A DNA stretch of 64,000 nt from Roseibium alexandrii DFL-11 (GTDB lineage: Bacteria; Pseudomonadota; Alphaproteobacteria; Rhizobiales; Stappiaceae), in assembly GCF_000158095.2 (NCBI RefSeq), contig NZ_CM011002.1, positions 5,183,703 to 5,247,702 on the forward strand. Direction: 5' to 3'. Under the pieces are notes generated by a model. The model worked only from the letters and a program-made list of their open reading frames with translations, did no database searches and was not told the origin of the DNA. The position numbers and the translations under genes are program-made. Positions 30,926 to 40,144 of this stretch are shown here, in pieces. How positions within the stretch are numbered: position 1 is the first letter of the stretch; every line of letters begins with the position of its first letter.

Positions 30926-31011
30926 TGAAACTCAAGTTTTTGCGGAACCTCACGTCAGCCCCAGATTAGGGCCGTGTGACGGCACCGTCCCAGAACTCAT
31001 AGGAGAGCGGT

Positions 31012-31482
31012 GTGAAAGCGCGCCTTGATGCCATTGACTGGCAAATCCTGAAGGAATTGCAAGATGATGGCCGGATGACCAATGTTGAGTTGGCTCGCCG
31101 GGTCGGAATTTCCGCGCCGCCGTGTTTGAGGCGTGTGCGTGCGCTTGAGGAAGCTGGCCTGATTCAGGGCTACCGGACGCTTCTGGATGAGAAGCAGCTT
31201 GGCTACGATGTCACAGCGTTCGCCATGGTTGGCCTTCACAGCCAAACCGAGGCAGACCTGATTGCTTTTGAGCAGACGGTTGAAAAATGGCCGCTGGTTC
31301 GTGAGAGCTATATGCTTTCAGGGGAGGTGGATTTCCTTTTGAAATGCGTCTCGCCGGATTTGCAGACATTCCAGAATTTTGTGATCCGTGAACTTACAGC
31401 TGCGCCAAACGTGGACAGTGTCCGCACAGCGCTCACCATCCGCCGGACCAAAGACGAGCCGGTCGTGCCGATCGACGGTTGA
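31012..31482 (+). CDS. Lrp/AsnC family transcriptional regulator
   Basis: 156 residues from a GTG start. Residues 1-60 are the AsnC-type winged helix (LDAIDWQILKELQDDGRMTNVELARRVGISAPPCLRRVRALEEAGLI). Residues 70-145 are the RAM effector domain that binds amino acids and builds octamers. Length is standard for Lrp. Target and ligand are unknown; the divergent ELM1-like gene is the obvious candidate. A shift of a base before the start (GAGAGCG) gives a weak ribosome site. Confidence 0.92.
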   Translation: MKARLDAIDWQILKELQDDGRMTNVELARRVGISAPPCLRRVRALEEAGLIQGYRTLLDEKQLGYDVTAFAMVGLHSQTEADLIAFEQTVEKWPLVRESYMLSGEVDFLLKCVSPDLQTFQNFVIRELTAAPNVDSVRTALTIRRTKDEPVVPIDG

Positions 31483-31556
31483 TCTTTGCTTCTCAAGTCT
31501 TTTTGAACGTGTGATGTCACACCTGTTTCCACTAACGCAGGTCTGAACGTTGAAGC

Positions 31557-32042
31557 TTAAGCTTTCGGTGCCGTTTTCATTGCCTGAGGGACTTTCTTCA
31601 GGCGTTTGCGCAGCCGATTGAGAAGCGAGATGTCCCGGAGCGCCGTTGCTACGAGCGTGAAGCTGATGCTGAGCAATGCACAGGTCGTCAGGATCGCAAT
31701 TGGCAGCCACTGATCGTAGTGGAAGGTGTCGAGGGCCTGGTCCACAGGGTCAACGCCTGAATAGATACGGCTGCGAATGACTTCCCGGTAACTGCCGATC
31801 TGTGTGGAGCCGTGCTTGATATAGCCGAGACCGGCAACCATCGCCAAAACAGCTGCGCTCAAGGCAACCAAAAAACCGAATAACTTTAACGCGAAAAAGT
31901 AAGCCCGCTCGTCAGCATGATCCAAAAGCCGCCGGAAGATTTTCTTCTCCCGGTAGGCAAGCTTGGATGTCAAAAAGAAACGATATCCCCACAAGGGGAT
32001 GGAAAGCATCAGCAGCCAGAAACCAATTACGTGAAAAACCAT
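31557..32042 (-). CDS. Integral membrane protein, hypothetical
   Basis: 161 residues with three membrane segments (about 1-22, 49-73 and 113-135) and a basic C-terminal tail (LLNRLRKRLKKVPQ). Part of the sequence between the last two helices is polar (about 75-110) and would face the periplasm. No family recognised. It is convergent with the Lrp gene and shares direction with greA, which lies upstream of it. Confidence 0.75.
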   Translation of the reverse strand: MVFHVIGFWLLMLSIPLWGYRFFLTSKLAYREKKIFRRLLDHADERAYFFALKLFGFLVALSAAVLAMVAGLGYIKHGSTQIGSYREVIRSRIYSGVDPVDQALDTFHYDQWLPIAILTTCALLSISFTLVATALRDISLLNRLRKRLKKVPQAMKTAPKA

Positions 32043-32176
32043 TTTGGAACTCCGAATCCCACCGCCTTAGACCTTAAATCCTTTCATGATCAGAATAAAA
32101 GGTGCTTGGCGGTGAAAAACGAAAACTTGGCAAAATTCCGTCTCGGTATCCTGGAGAGCCAGACAGGCAACTGCCG

Positions 32177-32650
32177 TCAGATGAACTGAACTTCCACGAT
32201 TTCGTAGGAACGCGCACCGCCTGGAGCAGCAACTTCCACGCTGTCTCCTACCGTCTTTCCGATGAGTGCACGGGCGATCGGAGAAGAAATAGAAACCTTG
32301 CTTTGTTTCACGTCGGACTCAACGTCGCCGACGATCATGTATTTCTTTTCTTCTTCCGTGTCTTCATCAACCAAGCTGACAGTCGCACCGAATTTGACGA
32401 CATCGCCGGAGAGTTTGCTCACGTCGATAATTTCGGCGCGGGACAACTTGTCTTCCAATTCCGCGATCCGGCCTTCGTTCAGGCTCTGTGCTTCCTTGGC
32501 CGCGTGGTACTCGGCATTTTCCGACAAGTCACCATGCGCGCGGGCCTCTGAAATGGCATCAACAATGCGCGGGCGCTCGACGCCGGTCCGTTCCTTCAGC
32601 TCGCTTTGGAGCATGGTGTAACCGGCGGAGGTCATCGGAACTTTTTCCAT
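32177..32650 (-). CDS. greA: Transcription elongation factor GreA
   Basis: 157 residues, standard length. N-terminal coiled coil with [22 protein letters not shown], whose tip acidic residues (D, E) enter the polymerase secondary channel to stimulate cleavage of backtracked RNA; the C-terminal FKBP-like domain has [18 protein letters not shown]. Cytoplasmic, bound to RNA polymerase. It lies just downstream of carB on the same strand, but a terminator separates them. Confidence 0.97.
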   Translation of the reverse strand: MEKVPMTSAGYTMLQSELKERTGVERPRIVDAISEARAHGDLSENAEYHAAKEAQSLNEGRIAELEDKLSRAEIIDVSKLSGDVVKFGATVSLVDEDTEEEKKYMIVGDVESDVKQSKVSISSPIARALIGKTVGDSVEVAAPGGARSYEIVEVQFI

Positions 32651-32701
32651 GGGTCTAAGACCTTCAGCTTATTGGGTCCTCTCGAAGAAGACCACGCTTC
32701 A

Positions 32702-32739
32702 CAAAAACAAACCCAGCCGGGAAAGTGCGCTTTCCCGGC
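32702..32739 (-). terminator. Intrinsic terminator of carB
   Basis: On the minus strand the stem GCCGGGAAAG / CTTTCCCGGC (loop of four) is followed by a T-rich tail (TTTGTTTTTG). It lies 21 bases after the carB stop. Confidence 0.85.
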
Positions 32740-32760
32740 CGGTTTCAACTCATATTAGCC

Positions 32761-35700
32761 TTAGGCGAAGTAGGATTGCAAAGGTCTAACTTCAAGACTC
32801 CCCGCTTTATGAGCGCAGATGCCCTTCGCTGCAGCAATCGACCCTGCAAGCGTGGTGTAATACGGAACCTTGTTCAAAAGGGCCGCTCGGCGCATGGAGC
32901 GGCTGTCGGCAATCGCCTGAACACCTTCCGTCGTGTTGAAGACAAGCTGCACTTCGCCATTCTTGACCGCATCGACAATATGGGGACGGCCTTCCATCAC
33001 CTTGTTGATCTTCTCAGCCTTGATGCCTTGCTCTTTCAGGAAAGTCTGGGTTCCCGCTGTCGCGATAATCTTGAACCCGGCGTCTTCCAGGCTACGGACT
33101 GCCTCAACAACCGACGCCTTGTCCTGATCGCGCATGGAGACAAAGACGGTTCCTTCCGACGGAACACCCGTACCGGCACCGATCTGGGACTTTGCGAAGG
33201 CTGTTCCAAAGTGGTTGTCGAGGCCCATAACCTCACCGGTGGAGCGCATCTCCGGTCCAAGGATAGTGTCGACGCCCGGGAACCTGGCAAACGGGAATAC
33301 GGCTTCCTTGACGGCGATGTGGTCGAATTTCTTCTCTGCAAGGCCGAACGACGCCAGGCTTTCCCCGGCCATGACACGGCTGGCGATCTTGGCAATCGAC
33401 TCGCCGACGGTTTTTGCAACAAACGGAACAGTCCGCGAAGCCCGCGGGTTCACTTCAAGAACATAGATTTCGCCGTCCTTGATTGCATATTGCACGTTCA
33501 TCAGGCCGCCAACTTCAAGGGCGAGCGCCATTTCCGTTGTCTGGCGCTTCAGTTCCTCGATCAGGTCTTCTGACAGCGAGAAAGGTGGCAGGGAACAGGC
33601 ACTGTCACCGGAGTGAATGCCAGCTTCTTCGATGTGTTCCATGATACCGCAAACGAACACGTCCTTGCCATCGCACAGGGCGTCAACATCAACCTCGATA
33701 GCGCCTTCCAGATACCGGTCGAACAGCAGCGGGTTTGTGCCTAGAACCGTGTTGATCTGGCCGGTCTTGTCGTTCGGGTATTTCGCCCGCACTTCTGCAG
33801 GAACCAGCTCTGGCAGAGTGCCAAGCAGATAGGAGTTGAGGCTTTCGTCATCCCGAATGATCTGCATGGCGCGGCCGCCCAGAACATAAGACGGGCGGAC
33901 CACCAGTGGCAGACCAAGCTGACTTGCGATTAAGCGGCCCTGCTCAACGGAATAGGCGATGCCGTTTTCCGGCTGCTTCAGACCAAGCTTGATCAACAGT
34001 TTTTGGAACCGGTCACGGTCTTCCGCCAAGTCGATCATGTCCGGTGACGTGCCAAGGATTGGCACGTTGGCCTTGACCAGCGTCTGGGCCAGTTTTAAAG
34101 GCGTCTGGCCGCCGAACTGAACGATAACCCCGTGAAGAATGCCGTTTTCCTGTTCCTTACGGATGATTTCCAGAACGTCTTCTGGTGTCAGCGGTTCGAA
34201 GTAGAGACGGTCGGAAGTGTCATAGTCCGTGGACACTGTCTCCGGGTTGCAGTTGACCATGATGGTCTCATAGCCGGCGTCTTCCAGCGCGAACGCTGCA
34301 TGACAGCAACAATAGTCAAACTCGATGCCTTGGCCGATCCGGTTCGGACCGCCACCGAGGATAACGACTTTCTTGCGGTCCGACGGGTTGGCTTCACAGG
34401 CCGGAGCGCCCATGAAGGGAGCTTCATAAGTGGAATACATGTACGCGGTTGGGGACGCGAACTCGGCAGCGCAGGTGTCGATGCGCTTGAAAACGGGGTG
34501 AACGTTCAGCTCATCCCGCAGCTTGACCACATCGTCCGTGTCCGCGCCGGCAAGGCTTGCGAGCCGCGCATCGGAGAAGCCCATACCTTTGAGTTTGCGC
34601 AGATTGGTAGCATCCTCGGGCAGGCCGATGTTCCGGATCTTGGCTTCCATGGCTAGAATTTCGGCCATCTGTTCCAGGAACCAGGTGTTGATACCACTGG
34701 CCTGATTAACTTCCTCAACCGTCATGCCGAGGCGCATGGCCTGAGCAACCGACAGCAACCGCGTCGGGGTCGCCGTTGAAACGGCAGCCCGCAATGCGTT
34801 CTTGTCGTCGCCCTGGTCGAGGCCCGGAATGTCGATTTCATCGAGACCGTTCAAACCGGTTTCCAGACCGCGCAATGCCTTTTGAAGGCTTTCGTTGAAG
34901 GTCCGGCCAATGGCCATGACTTCGCCAACCGATTTCATCGCGGTTGTCAGGTAAGGCTCTGAGCCCGGGAATTTTTCGAAAGCAAATCGAGGGATCTTGG
35001 TGACCACGTAGTCGATGCTCGGCTCGAAAGAGGCTGGCGTTGCACCGCCTGTGATATCGTTCTCCAGCTCGTCCAGTGTGTAGCCGACCGCGAGTTTCGC
35101 TGCGATCTTCGCGATCGGAAAGCCGGTCGCCTTGGAGGCGAGCGCAGACGAGCGCGAGACGCGCGGGTTCATCTCAATGACCACAAGGCGCCCATTCTCC
35201 GGATCGACTGCGAACTGGACGTTTGAGCCGCCGGTTTCGACGCCGATTTCGCGAAGGACCGCGATCGAGGCGTCCCGCATGATCTGGTATTCTTTGTCGG
35301 TCAGCGTGAGGGCAGGAGCGACGGTGATCGAGTCGCCGGTATGAACGCCCATCGGGTCAACGTTTTCGATGGAACAGATGATGATGCAGTTGTCCGCCTT
35401 GTCGCGAACGACCTCCATTTCATATTCTTTCCAGCCGAGAAGGCTCTCATCGATCAGGACCTGGCCAACCGGAGACGCGTCGATGCCCGAGCGCACGATG
35501 GTCTCATATTCTTCACGGTTATAGGCAACACCGCCGCCTGTGCCGCCGAGCGTGAAAGCGGGGCGAATAATGGCTGGCAGGCCAATTTCATCCAGAGCAC
35601 GCATGGCCTCCAGATAACCGGTGTTCCGGTCGTAACCGGTTATCTTACCATCTTCACCGCGAATGGCCGGGGAGGAGGCAATGGCCGCCCGCGGATTCTC

Positions 35701-36123
35701 AAGACCGATCACGTCCATTGCCGCGCGGAACTTTTCGCGGTCTTCTGCCTTGTCAATTACGTCCGCCCGGGCGCCGATCATCTCAACGCCGTATTTCTCC
35801 AGAACGCCCATCTGTTCAAGGTCCAGCGCACAGTTCAGCGCGGTTTGCCCACCCATCGTCGGCAACAGTGCGTCCGGGCGTTCCTTTTCTATGATCTTGG
35901 CGACCAGTTCCGGCGTGATCGGCTCGATATAAGTTGCATCGGCGAGATCTGGATCCGTCATGATCGTCGCCGGGTTCGAGTTGACCAGGACAATTCGGTA
36001 GCCTTCTTCGCGCAGGGCCTTGCACGCCTGTGTTCCCGAGTAGTCAAACTCGCATGCCTGGCCGATGACAATCGGGCCGGCACCAATGATCAGGATGGAG
36101 GAAATATCTGTGCGTTTAGGCAT
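32761..36123 (-). CDS. carB: Carbamoyl-phosphate synthase, large subunit
   Basis: 1120 residues, slightly longer than the 1073 of Escherichia coli. It makes carbamoyl phosphate from bicarbonate, ammonia (from CarA) and two ATP, for pyrimidine and arginine synthesis. Two homologous ATP-grasp halves are visible: the first has [19 protein letters not shown] and FTLGGTGGG, the second has [19 protein letters not shown] and YVLGGRAM. The C-terminal MGS-like allosteric domain starts near 970 ([16 protein letters not shown]). carA is 2 kb away on the same strand, the split arrangement common in alphaproteobacteria. Confidence 0.98.
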   Translation of the reverse strand: MPKRTDISSILIIGAGPIVIGQACEFDYSGTQACKALREEGYRIVLVNSNPATIMTDPDLADATYIEPITPELVAKIIEKERPDALLPTMGGQTALNCALDLEQMGVLEKYGVEMIGARADVIDKAEDREKFRAAMDVIGLENPRAAIASSPAIRGEDGKITGYDRNTGYLEAMRALDEIGLPAIIRPAFTLGGTGGGVAYNREEYETIVRSGIDASPVGQVLIDESLLGWKEYEMEVVRDKADNCIIICSIENVDPMGVHTGDSITVAPALTLTDKEYQIMRDASIAVLREIGVETGGSNVQFAVDPENGRLVVIEMNPRVSRSSALASKATGFPIAKIAAKLAVGYTLDELENDITGGATPASFEPSIDYVVTKIPRFAFEKFPGSEPYLTTAMKSVGEVMAIGRTFNESLQKALRGLETGLNGLDEIDIPGLDQGDDKNALRAAVSTATPTRLLSVAQAMRLGMTVEEVNQASGINTWFLEQMAEILAMEAKIRNIGLPEDATNLRKLKGMGFSDARLASLAGADTDDVVKLRDELNVHPVFKRIDTCAAEFASPTAYMYSTYEAPFMGAPACEANPSDRKKVVILGGGPNRIGQGIEFDYCCCHAAFALEDAGYETIMVNCNPETVSTDYDTSDRLYFEPLTPEDVLEIIRKEQENGILHGVIVQFGGQTPLKLAQTLVKANVPILGTSPDMIDLAEDRDRFQKLLIKLGLKQPENGIAYSVEQGRLIASQLGLPLVVRPSYVLGGRAMQIIRDDESLNSYLLGTLPELVPAEVRAKYPNDKTGQINTVLGTNPLLFDRYLEGAIEVDVDALCDGKDVFVCGIMEHIEEAGIHSGDSACSLPPFSLSEDLIEELKRQTTEMALALEVGGLMNVQYAIKDGEIYVLEVNPRASRTVPFVAKTVGESIAKIASRVMAGESLASFGLAEKKFDHIAVKEAVFPFARFPGVDTILGPEMRSTGEVMGLDNHFGTAFAKSQIGAGTGVPSEGTVFVSMRDQDKASVVEAVRSLEDAGFKIIATAGTQTFLKEQGIKAEKINKVMEGRPHIVDAVKNGEVQLVFNTTEGVQAIADSRSMRRAALLNKVPYYTTLAGSIAAAKGICAHKAGSLEVRPLQSYFA

Positions 36124-36292
36124 CTCGGCTCGCAGCTCGAAGCGAGCGGTCCGGACAAGCGCGTGTTTGCTTCCGGTCTGCTCGGTCGTTAAGTGAATGA
36201 CGATGTTGGCTGAGCGCGTCTTATAGGGAAAACTGTGCCGCGTGGGAACCCCGGATCGCGCTAAACATGATGTTTATATCAAGGCAACTCGA

Positions 36293-36574
36293 TCAGGCGT
36301 CGGGTTTGTCCTTGGAGGGCGGTGCATCTGTCGTCGTAACACCGTCGAAGTCTGCGATCCCCTGCGATAGGGCGTAGCAGGCCAATCGGATTGATTTCGG
36401 GATTTCAACCGGCCGGCCATCTCGGTTTCCCTTCTCATAGTATTGGATCATGCGCTTTTTCAAGCCGAGCAGCTCAGCAGCATCTTTTTGCTTCAGTCCG
36501 AGTGTTCGCCGCCAGCTTCGAAATTGTTCCGGCGTCATGATGGGGGGCGGGTTCTTTGATTTCGAGTCTGGCAT
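36293..36574 (-). CDS. Small XRE-type helix-turn-helix regulator
   Basis: 93 residues starting MPDSKSKNPPPIMTPEQF. The HTH is clear at about 13-50 (EQFRSWRRTLGLKQKDAAELLGLKKRMIQYYEKGNRDG). The rest (PVEIPKSIRLACYALSQGIADFDG) is a short C-terminal helix seen in plasmid- and phage-like XRE proteins and in Rhizobiales genomes. The longer open frame to 36991 is not credible. No toxin partner is next to it. Target unknown. Confidence 0.8.
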   Translation of the reverse strand: MPDSKSKNPPPIMTPEQFRSWRRTLGLKQKDAAELLGLKKRMIQYYEKGNRDGRPVEIPKSIRLACYALSQGIADFDGVTTTDAPPSKDKPDA

Positions 36575-37487
36575 CTTCAAATTAAGCGTGTGTTGAAACC
36601 AACGCCTTGATCGGCAGTCGGTAATTGTTTCCTGACACAAATATCTTGCGGCCGAAAATGTCAATCCGGAAGTGCACATAGTGCGACTATGGTCGCAAAA
36701 AAAAAGGGGCTTGCTTTTTGCAGCAAACATTACGGCTAAGAGGCAGTTGGTAAGACTGCGGAGCGACTTTCCTCTAATCCGAATCGCGGAATTTGCGGAT
36801 TGACCTGCCCTGCTAGACCCTTTTGAACGGGCTTTTCCTCTGAAAATTTTCATCCTCATTGCCTTTTGGGGAATAGAGTTAAGAGCGAGCTGGGGTTTGG
36901 GCTGAGGCATTTTCCGCGAAATTCTGATTTCTTGAATAAAATCCCCAGCTTTTGAGCATAGAGAGCTGAAGTTGCGTTTTAACAGCGCCAATTATCGATA
37001 ATATCTGTGCGTACTGTAATATTTATCATGTCGATTAGGAAGTTTACCTTATTATTAGACTTGCGAACTTGTCGTCGCGTGAGTGTATAATTTTCAACGT
37101 TCTTTGTAATGTTTCTGGTATATTAGATTATCGATAATTCATATTTCTTGAGATTATAAAATCTGAGAAAAAATTTTATCTAAAAAATACATGTATACAT
37201 CGGAAAACGCCGTATCTTTACGGTAATTATATGACACGTACTCTGCGAAAAAATGCGTGTCTCCGTGATTTAGTCTAGATTTTTTCTATGGATTAGGTGT
37301 AAGGCTTGGCGTGCTTAATCTCGGACGTCTGCAGGTGAGCTTTCGTTGTTCAACACACTTAGTTGTACATTGGGGTTCGTCTGAAACGCTTTTATAGCCA
37401 GCGCCCGGTTGGTGGGATCCGGTGCCTCTGGTGCGTTTCAAAACCTGTCATGCGACTGAGGAAAATAAAAAGATCGGGCAAGAGACT
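36575..37487. other. Long AT-rich intergenic region between XRE and MerR genes
   Basis: About 910 bases with no gene I can support. 37000-37300 is strikingly AT-rich for this genome, with runs such as AAAAAATTTTATC and ATTATCGATAAT-like boxes (ATCGATAAT occurs near 36995 and 37130). The half nearest the XRE gene carries a CATAGT-GCG-ACTATG dyad (36677-36691). It holds the promoters of both divergent genes but is far longer than needed; it may be a remnant of foreign DNA or encode an unrecognised RNA. Confidence 0.45.
36677..36691. promoter_or_regulatory. Short dyad upstream of the XRE gene
   Basis: CATAGT, spacer GCG, ACTATG: perfect 6-bp inverted repeat about 100 bases upstream of the XRE start, followed on the minus-strand side by a run of nine T. 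XRE regulators often bind dyads of this size to control their own promoter. Inference. Confidence 0.35.
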
Positions 37488-37925
37488 ATGAATAAGATAG
37501 CTACGAATATTGTGGTTGTTCCGGATATCGCGGGTCCGGATACTGAAGTTCCGCAAGATGACCGACCGCTGGCCATTTCCGAAATGTCGGAAAAGTTTGG
37601 CGTCACGCTCCGCACACTCCGCTTTTACGAAGAAAAAGGGTTGCTGCATCCGGTTCGCAAGGGTGCTCGCCGGTTCTACGGAGCGCGTGATGTGTCCCGC
37701 ATGCGTGTTATCCTGCAAGCCAAGAAAATTGGCCTGACCCTTGTTGAAATTCGCCGCGTGATTGCCCTGGTTGAAGGCAGCACGCCGCGCCAGGAACAAT
37801 TCGCTGAACTTCAAAGCATTTGCCTTTCCCAACAAGAGATTCTGCTGGAGCAGAAGCAGATGCTGGACGAGCAGATTGCAGAAGTCGACCAGATCTTGGG
37901 GGCGTTCGCTCAGTTGCGCGGTTAA
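37488..37925 (+). CDS. MerR family transcriptional regulator
   Basis: 145 residues starting MNKIATNIVVVPDIAG. The MerR winged HTH is at about 27-75 (ISEMSEKFGVTLRTLRFYEEKGLLHPVRKGARRFYGARDV), followed by a dimerisation coiled coil ending in LSQQEILLEQKQMLDEQIAEVDQIL. There is no Cys-containing metal-binding loop, so it is not a metal sensor; it resembles the regulators of lipid or stress genes. Target unknown. A longer GTG start at 37422 is possible but unlikely. Confidence 0.88.
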   Translation: MNKIATNIVVVPDIAGPDTEVPQDDRPLAISEMSEKFGVTLRTLRFYEEKGLLHPVRKGARRFYGARDVSRMRVILQAKKIGLTLVEIRRVIALVEGSTPRQEQFAELQSICLSQQEILLEQKQMLDEQIAEVDQILGAFAQLRG

Positions 37926-37952
37926 ACGCCAATCAGATGCATCTCTGACGAC

Positions 37953-37987
37953 AAACGGCAGCCAATTCGGCTGCCGTTTTTGTTTTT
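37953..37987 (+). terminator. Intrinsic terminator after the MerR gene
   Basis: Stem AAACGGCAGCC / GGCTGCCGTTT around a short loop, then a T-rich tract. It may also serve the convergent carA from the other side. Confidence 0.85.
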
Positions 37988-38016
37988 TAGAGACATTATG
38001 TCTAAGCCGATTAGGC

Positions 38017-39198
38017 TTAGGCTGCCTTAGCGGTTTCCATAAGGTCAGTAAAGCGCTTGAACAGGTAGCGGCTGTCCCGCGGGCCGGGAGAGGCCTCCGG
38101 GTGGTACTGAACCGAAAAGACCGGCTTGTCTTTCATCTCCAAGCCGCAGTTGGAACCGTCGAACAGAGACACATGGGTCTGCTGCACGTTGTCCGGCAGG
38201 CTTTCCGCATCCACTGCAAAGCCGTGGTTCATGGACGTGATTTCCACTTTACCGGATGTTTGATCCAGTACGGGATGGTTCGCGCCATGGTGACCCTGGT
38301 GCATCTTGATGGTCTTACCGCCAAGTGCCAGTGCGAGCATCTGATGGCCAAGGCAGATCCCGAAAACTGGCAGCCCGGCATCGATCACGGATTTGATCGT
38401 ACCTACTGCATACGCACCTGTTGCGGCTGGATCGCCAGGGCCGTTGGAAAGGAAGACCCCGTCAGGCTTGTGAGCCAGGATATCTTCGGAGGTCGCATTG
38501 GCTGGCAGAACAGTGACGTCACATCCGGCATCGGTCAGGAGACGGAGAATATTCCGCTTGATACCGAAATCGAGAGCAACCACCTTGAACTTGCCGCCAT
38601 CGGCATCCAAATAGCCTCCATCCCAAGCCCAGGTCTTTTGTGACCATCTGTGTGTTTGGGTGGTCGATACGTCTTTGGCGAGGTCCATGCCGACGAGGCC
38701 GGGCCAGTTGGCAGCGGCCAATTTCAAGTTATCCAGATCAAAGTTGCCGTCCGGATCATGGGCAATGACGCCGTTCGGGACGCCTTTTTCGCGGATCAAC
38801 GCTGTGAGCGCGCGGGTATCGACACCGCTGATGCCAATGATGTTGCGGCTTTTGAGCCAGGCATCGAGGTGCTGTGCAGCACGGTAATTGGCCGGATCTG
38901 TGATCGAGGCGGCAAGCACAGTGCCGCGGATGCCGCTGTCTGTAGCCATGTTTACGGTTTCAATGTCTTCGACGTTGGTGCCGACATTGCCGATGTGAGG
39001 AAACGTGAACGTGATGATTTGGCCGGAATAGGATGGGTCCGTGAGGATCTCCTGATAACCGGTCATCGCGGTGTTAAAACAAATTTCTCCAACCGCTTGG
39101 CCGGTTGCGCCGAGGCCGTATCCTTCGATCACGCTGCCGTCGGAGAGCACAAGCAGGGCGGTCGCCGGGGTGTCAGACCATGCGTCTGCAGTCGTCAT
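38017..39198 (-). CDS. carA: Carbamoyl-phosphate synthase, small (glutamine amidotransferase) subunit
   Basis: 393 residues starting MTTADAWSDTPATALLVLSDG; a GTG 12 codons upstream is a less likely start. It releases ammonia from glutamine for CarB. The class I amidotransferase triad is visible: the nucleophile in FGICLGHQML, and His and Glu in the C-terminal QYHPEASPGP. The N-terminal ATP-grasp-contact domain has SDGSVIEGYGLGATGQAVGEICFNT. Divergent from yqeY. Confidence 0.97.
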   Translation of the reverse strand: MTTADAWSDTPATALLVLSDGSVIEGYGLGATGQAVGEICFNTAMTGYQEILTDPSYSGQIITFTFPHIGNVGTNVEDIETVNMATDSGIRGTVLAASITDPANYRAAQHLDAWLKSRNIIGISGVDTRALTALIREKGVPNGVIAHDPDGNFDLDNLKLAAANWPGLVGMDLAKDVSTTQTHRWSQKTWAWDGGYLDADGGKFKVVALDFGIKRNILRLLTDAGCDVTVLPANATSEDILAHKPDGVFLSNGPGDPAATGAYAVGTIKSVIDAGLPVFGICLGHQMLALALGGKTIKMHQGHHGANHPVLDQTSGKVEITSMNHGFAVDAESLPDNVQQTHVSLFDGSNCGLEMKDKPVFSVQYHPEASPGPRDSRYLFKRFTDLMETAKAA

Positions 39199-39431
39199 GT
39201 CTTGTATCCAGAGTTTGATGGTGACATCATGCACTGCAGGAAAGGCGATCGGAGCGAAGGAATTCCTTGCATCTGGCCGTCTGCATTAAGCGCGGGACTC
39301 TATGGGAAGCGGGCAGGATCGTCAATATTGATCCTATGAAAAAAGATCTTTGAAATTCAATTGCTTGGCTTAAATGAACTGGTGGGTGTAAAGCACACTG
39401 ACCGGTTTATACGGCAGGGGTGGGGCAAACC

Positions 39432-39956
39432 ATGCGCGATGTGATGCGAGACAGAATCAACGCGGCCTTAAGGGCTGCACAAGATGCCGGCGACAAACGC
39501 CGCTGCGCCACTCTTCGGCTCGTTCAAACTGCTGTCAAAGACCGGGAAAGTGCTGCCCGGGAAAACGGCAAAGACGGGATCAACGGGGATGAAGTGATTG
39601 ACATCCTTCAGAAAATGGTCCGCCAGCGTGATGAATCCGCTGCCGATTTCGAAAACAGCGGCAAGCTGGACCTTGCGGAGCAAGAACGCACCGAGCAGGC
39701 CATCATTCGAGAATTCTTGCCGGAGCAGTTAAACGAAGATGAAGTGCGGTCGGCATGCGAAGAAACTGTGCGGGAAATTGAAGCCCATGGTTTGCGGGAC
39801 ATCGGCAGATGCATGAACGAGCTTAAATCCCGCTATCCCGGCCAGATGGACTTCGTGCAGGCTTCTTGTGTCATGCGGGACATGCTGCGGAACGGCAACA
39901 ACGATAACGCTGGCAGTGAACCAGTAAGCGAAGTAGACGGCAAAAGCGCAAACTGA
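39432..39956 (+). CDS. yqeY: GatB/YqeY domain protein
   Basis: 174 residues. The whole protein is the YqeY (GatB C-terminal tRNA-binding-like) domain: NAALRAAQDAGDKRRCATLRLVQTAVKDRE at the start, EQAIIREFLPEQLNEDEV in the middle. A GGGG six bases before the ATG at 39432 is the likely ribosome site; ATG 39444 is an alternative. A short Asn/Ser-rich tail replaces the usual end. In alphaproteobacteria it sits between carA and dnaG, as here. It is thought to have an RNA-related role; not shown. Confidence 0.92.
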   Translation: MRDVMRDRINAALRAAQDAGDKRRCATLRLVQTAVKDRESAARENGKDGINGDEVIDILQKMVRQRDESAADFENSGKLDLAEQERTEQAIIREFLPEQLNEDEVRSACEETVREIEAHGLRDIGRCMNELKSRYPGQMDFVQASCVMRDMLRNGNNDNAGSEPVSEVDGKSAN

Positions 39957-40144
39957 ACGTCTGGCCTCCCGCACGGCACTGGTAAGGTTGCCGGTGCAGT
40001 TTCGCACAAGTCATCCCCAGATCGCTTTGGCCCTGTCAATCCGGTAGCGAAGCCGGCCAATAAGCCCTATTTTGAGTTAAGCAGCTTGGCGGTTTGAGAT
40101 CGCCTTGCTTGCTGCAATTTATTCACACGGATACCGTTCCTTTC

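Noticed and set aside
31509..31522. GTGTGATGTCACAC near-palindrome between convergent genes
   Set aside because: No promoter-bearing gene is near enough on either side; chance or minor site.
36575..36991. N-terminal extension of the XRE regulator
   Set aside because: The extra 139 residues are basic, low in order and unlike any family; the internal ATG at 36574 fits the size of such regulators.
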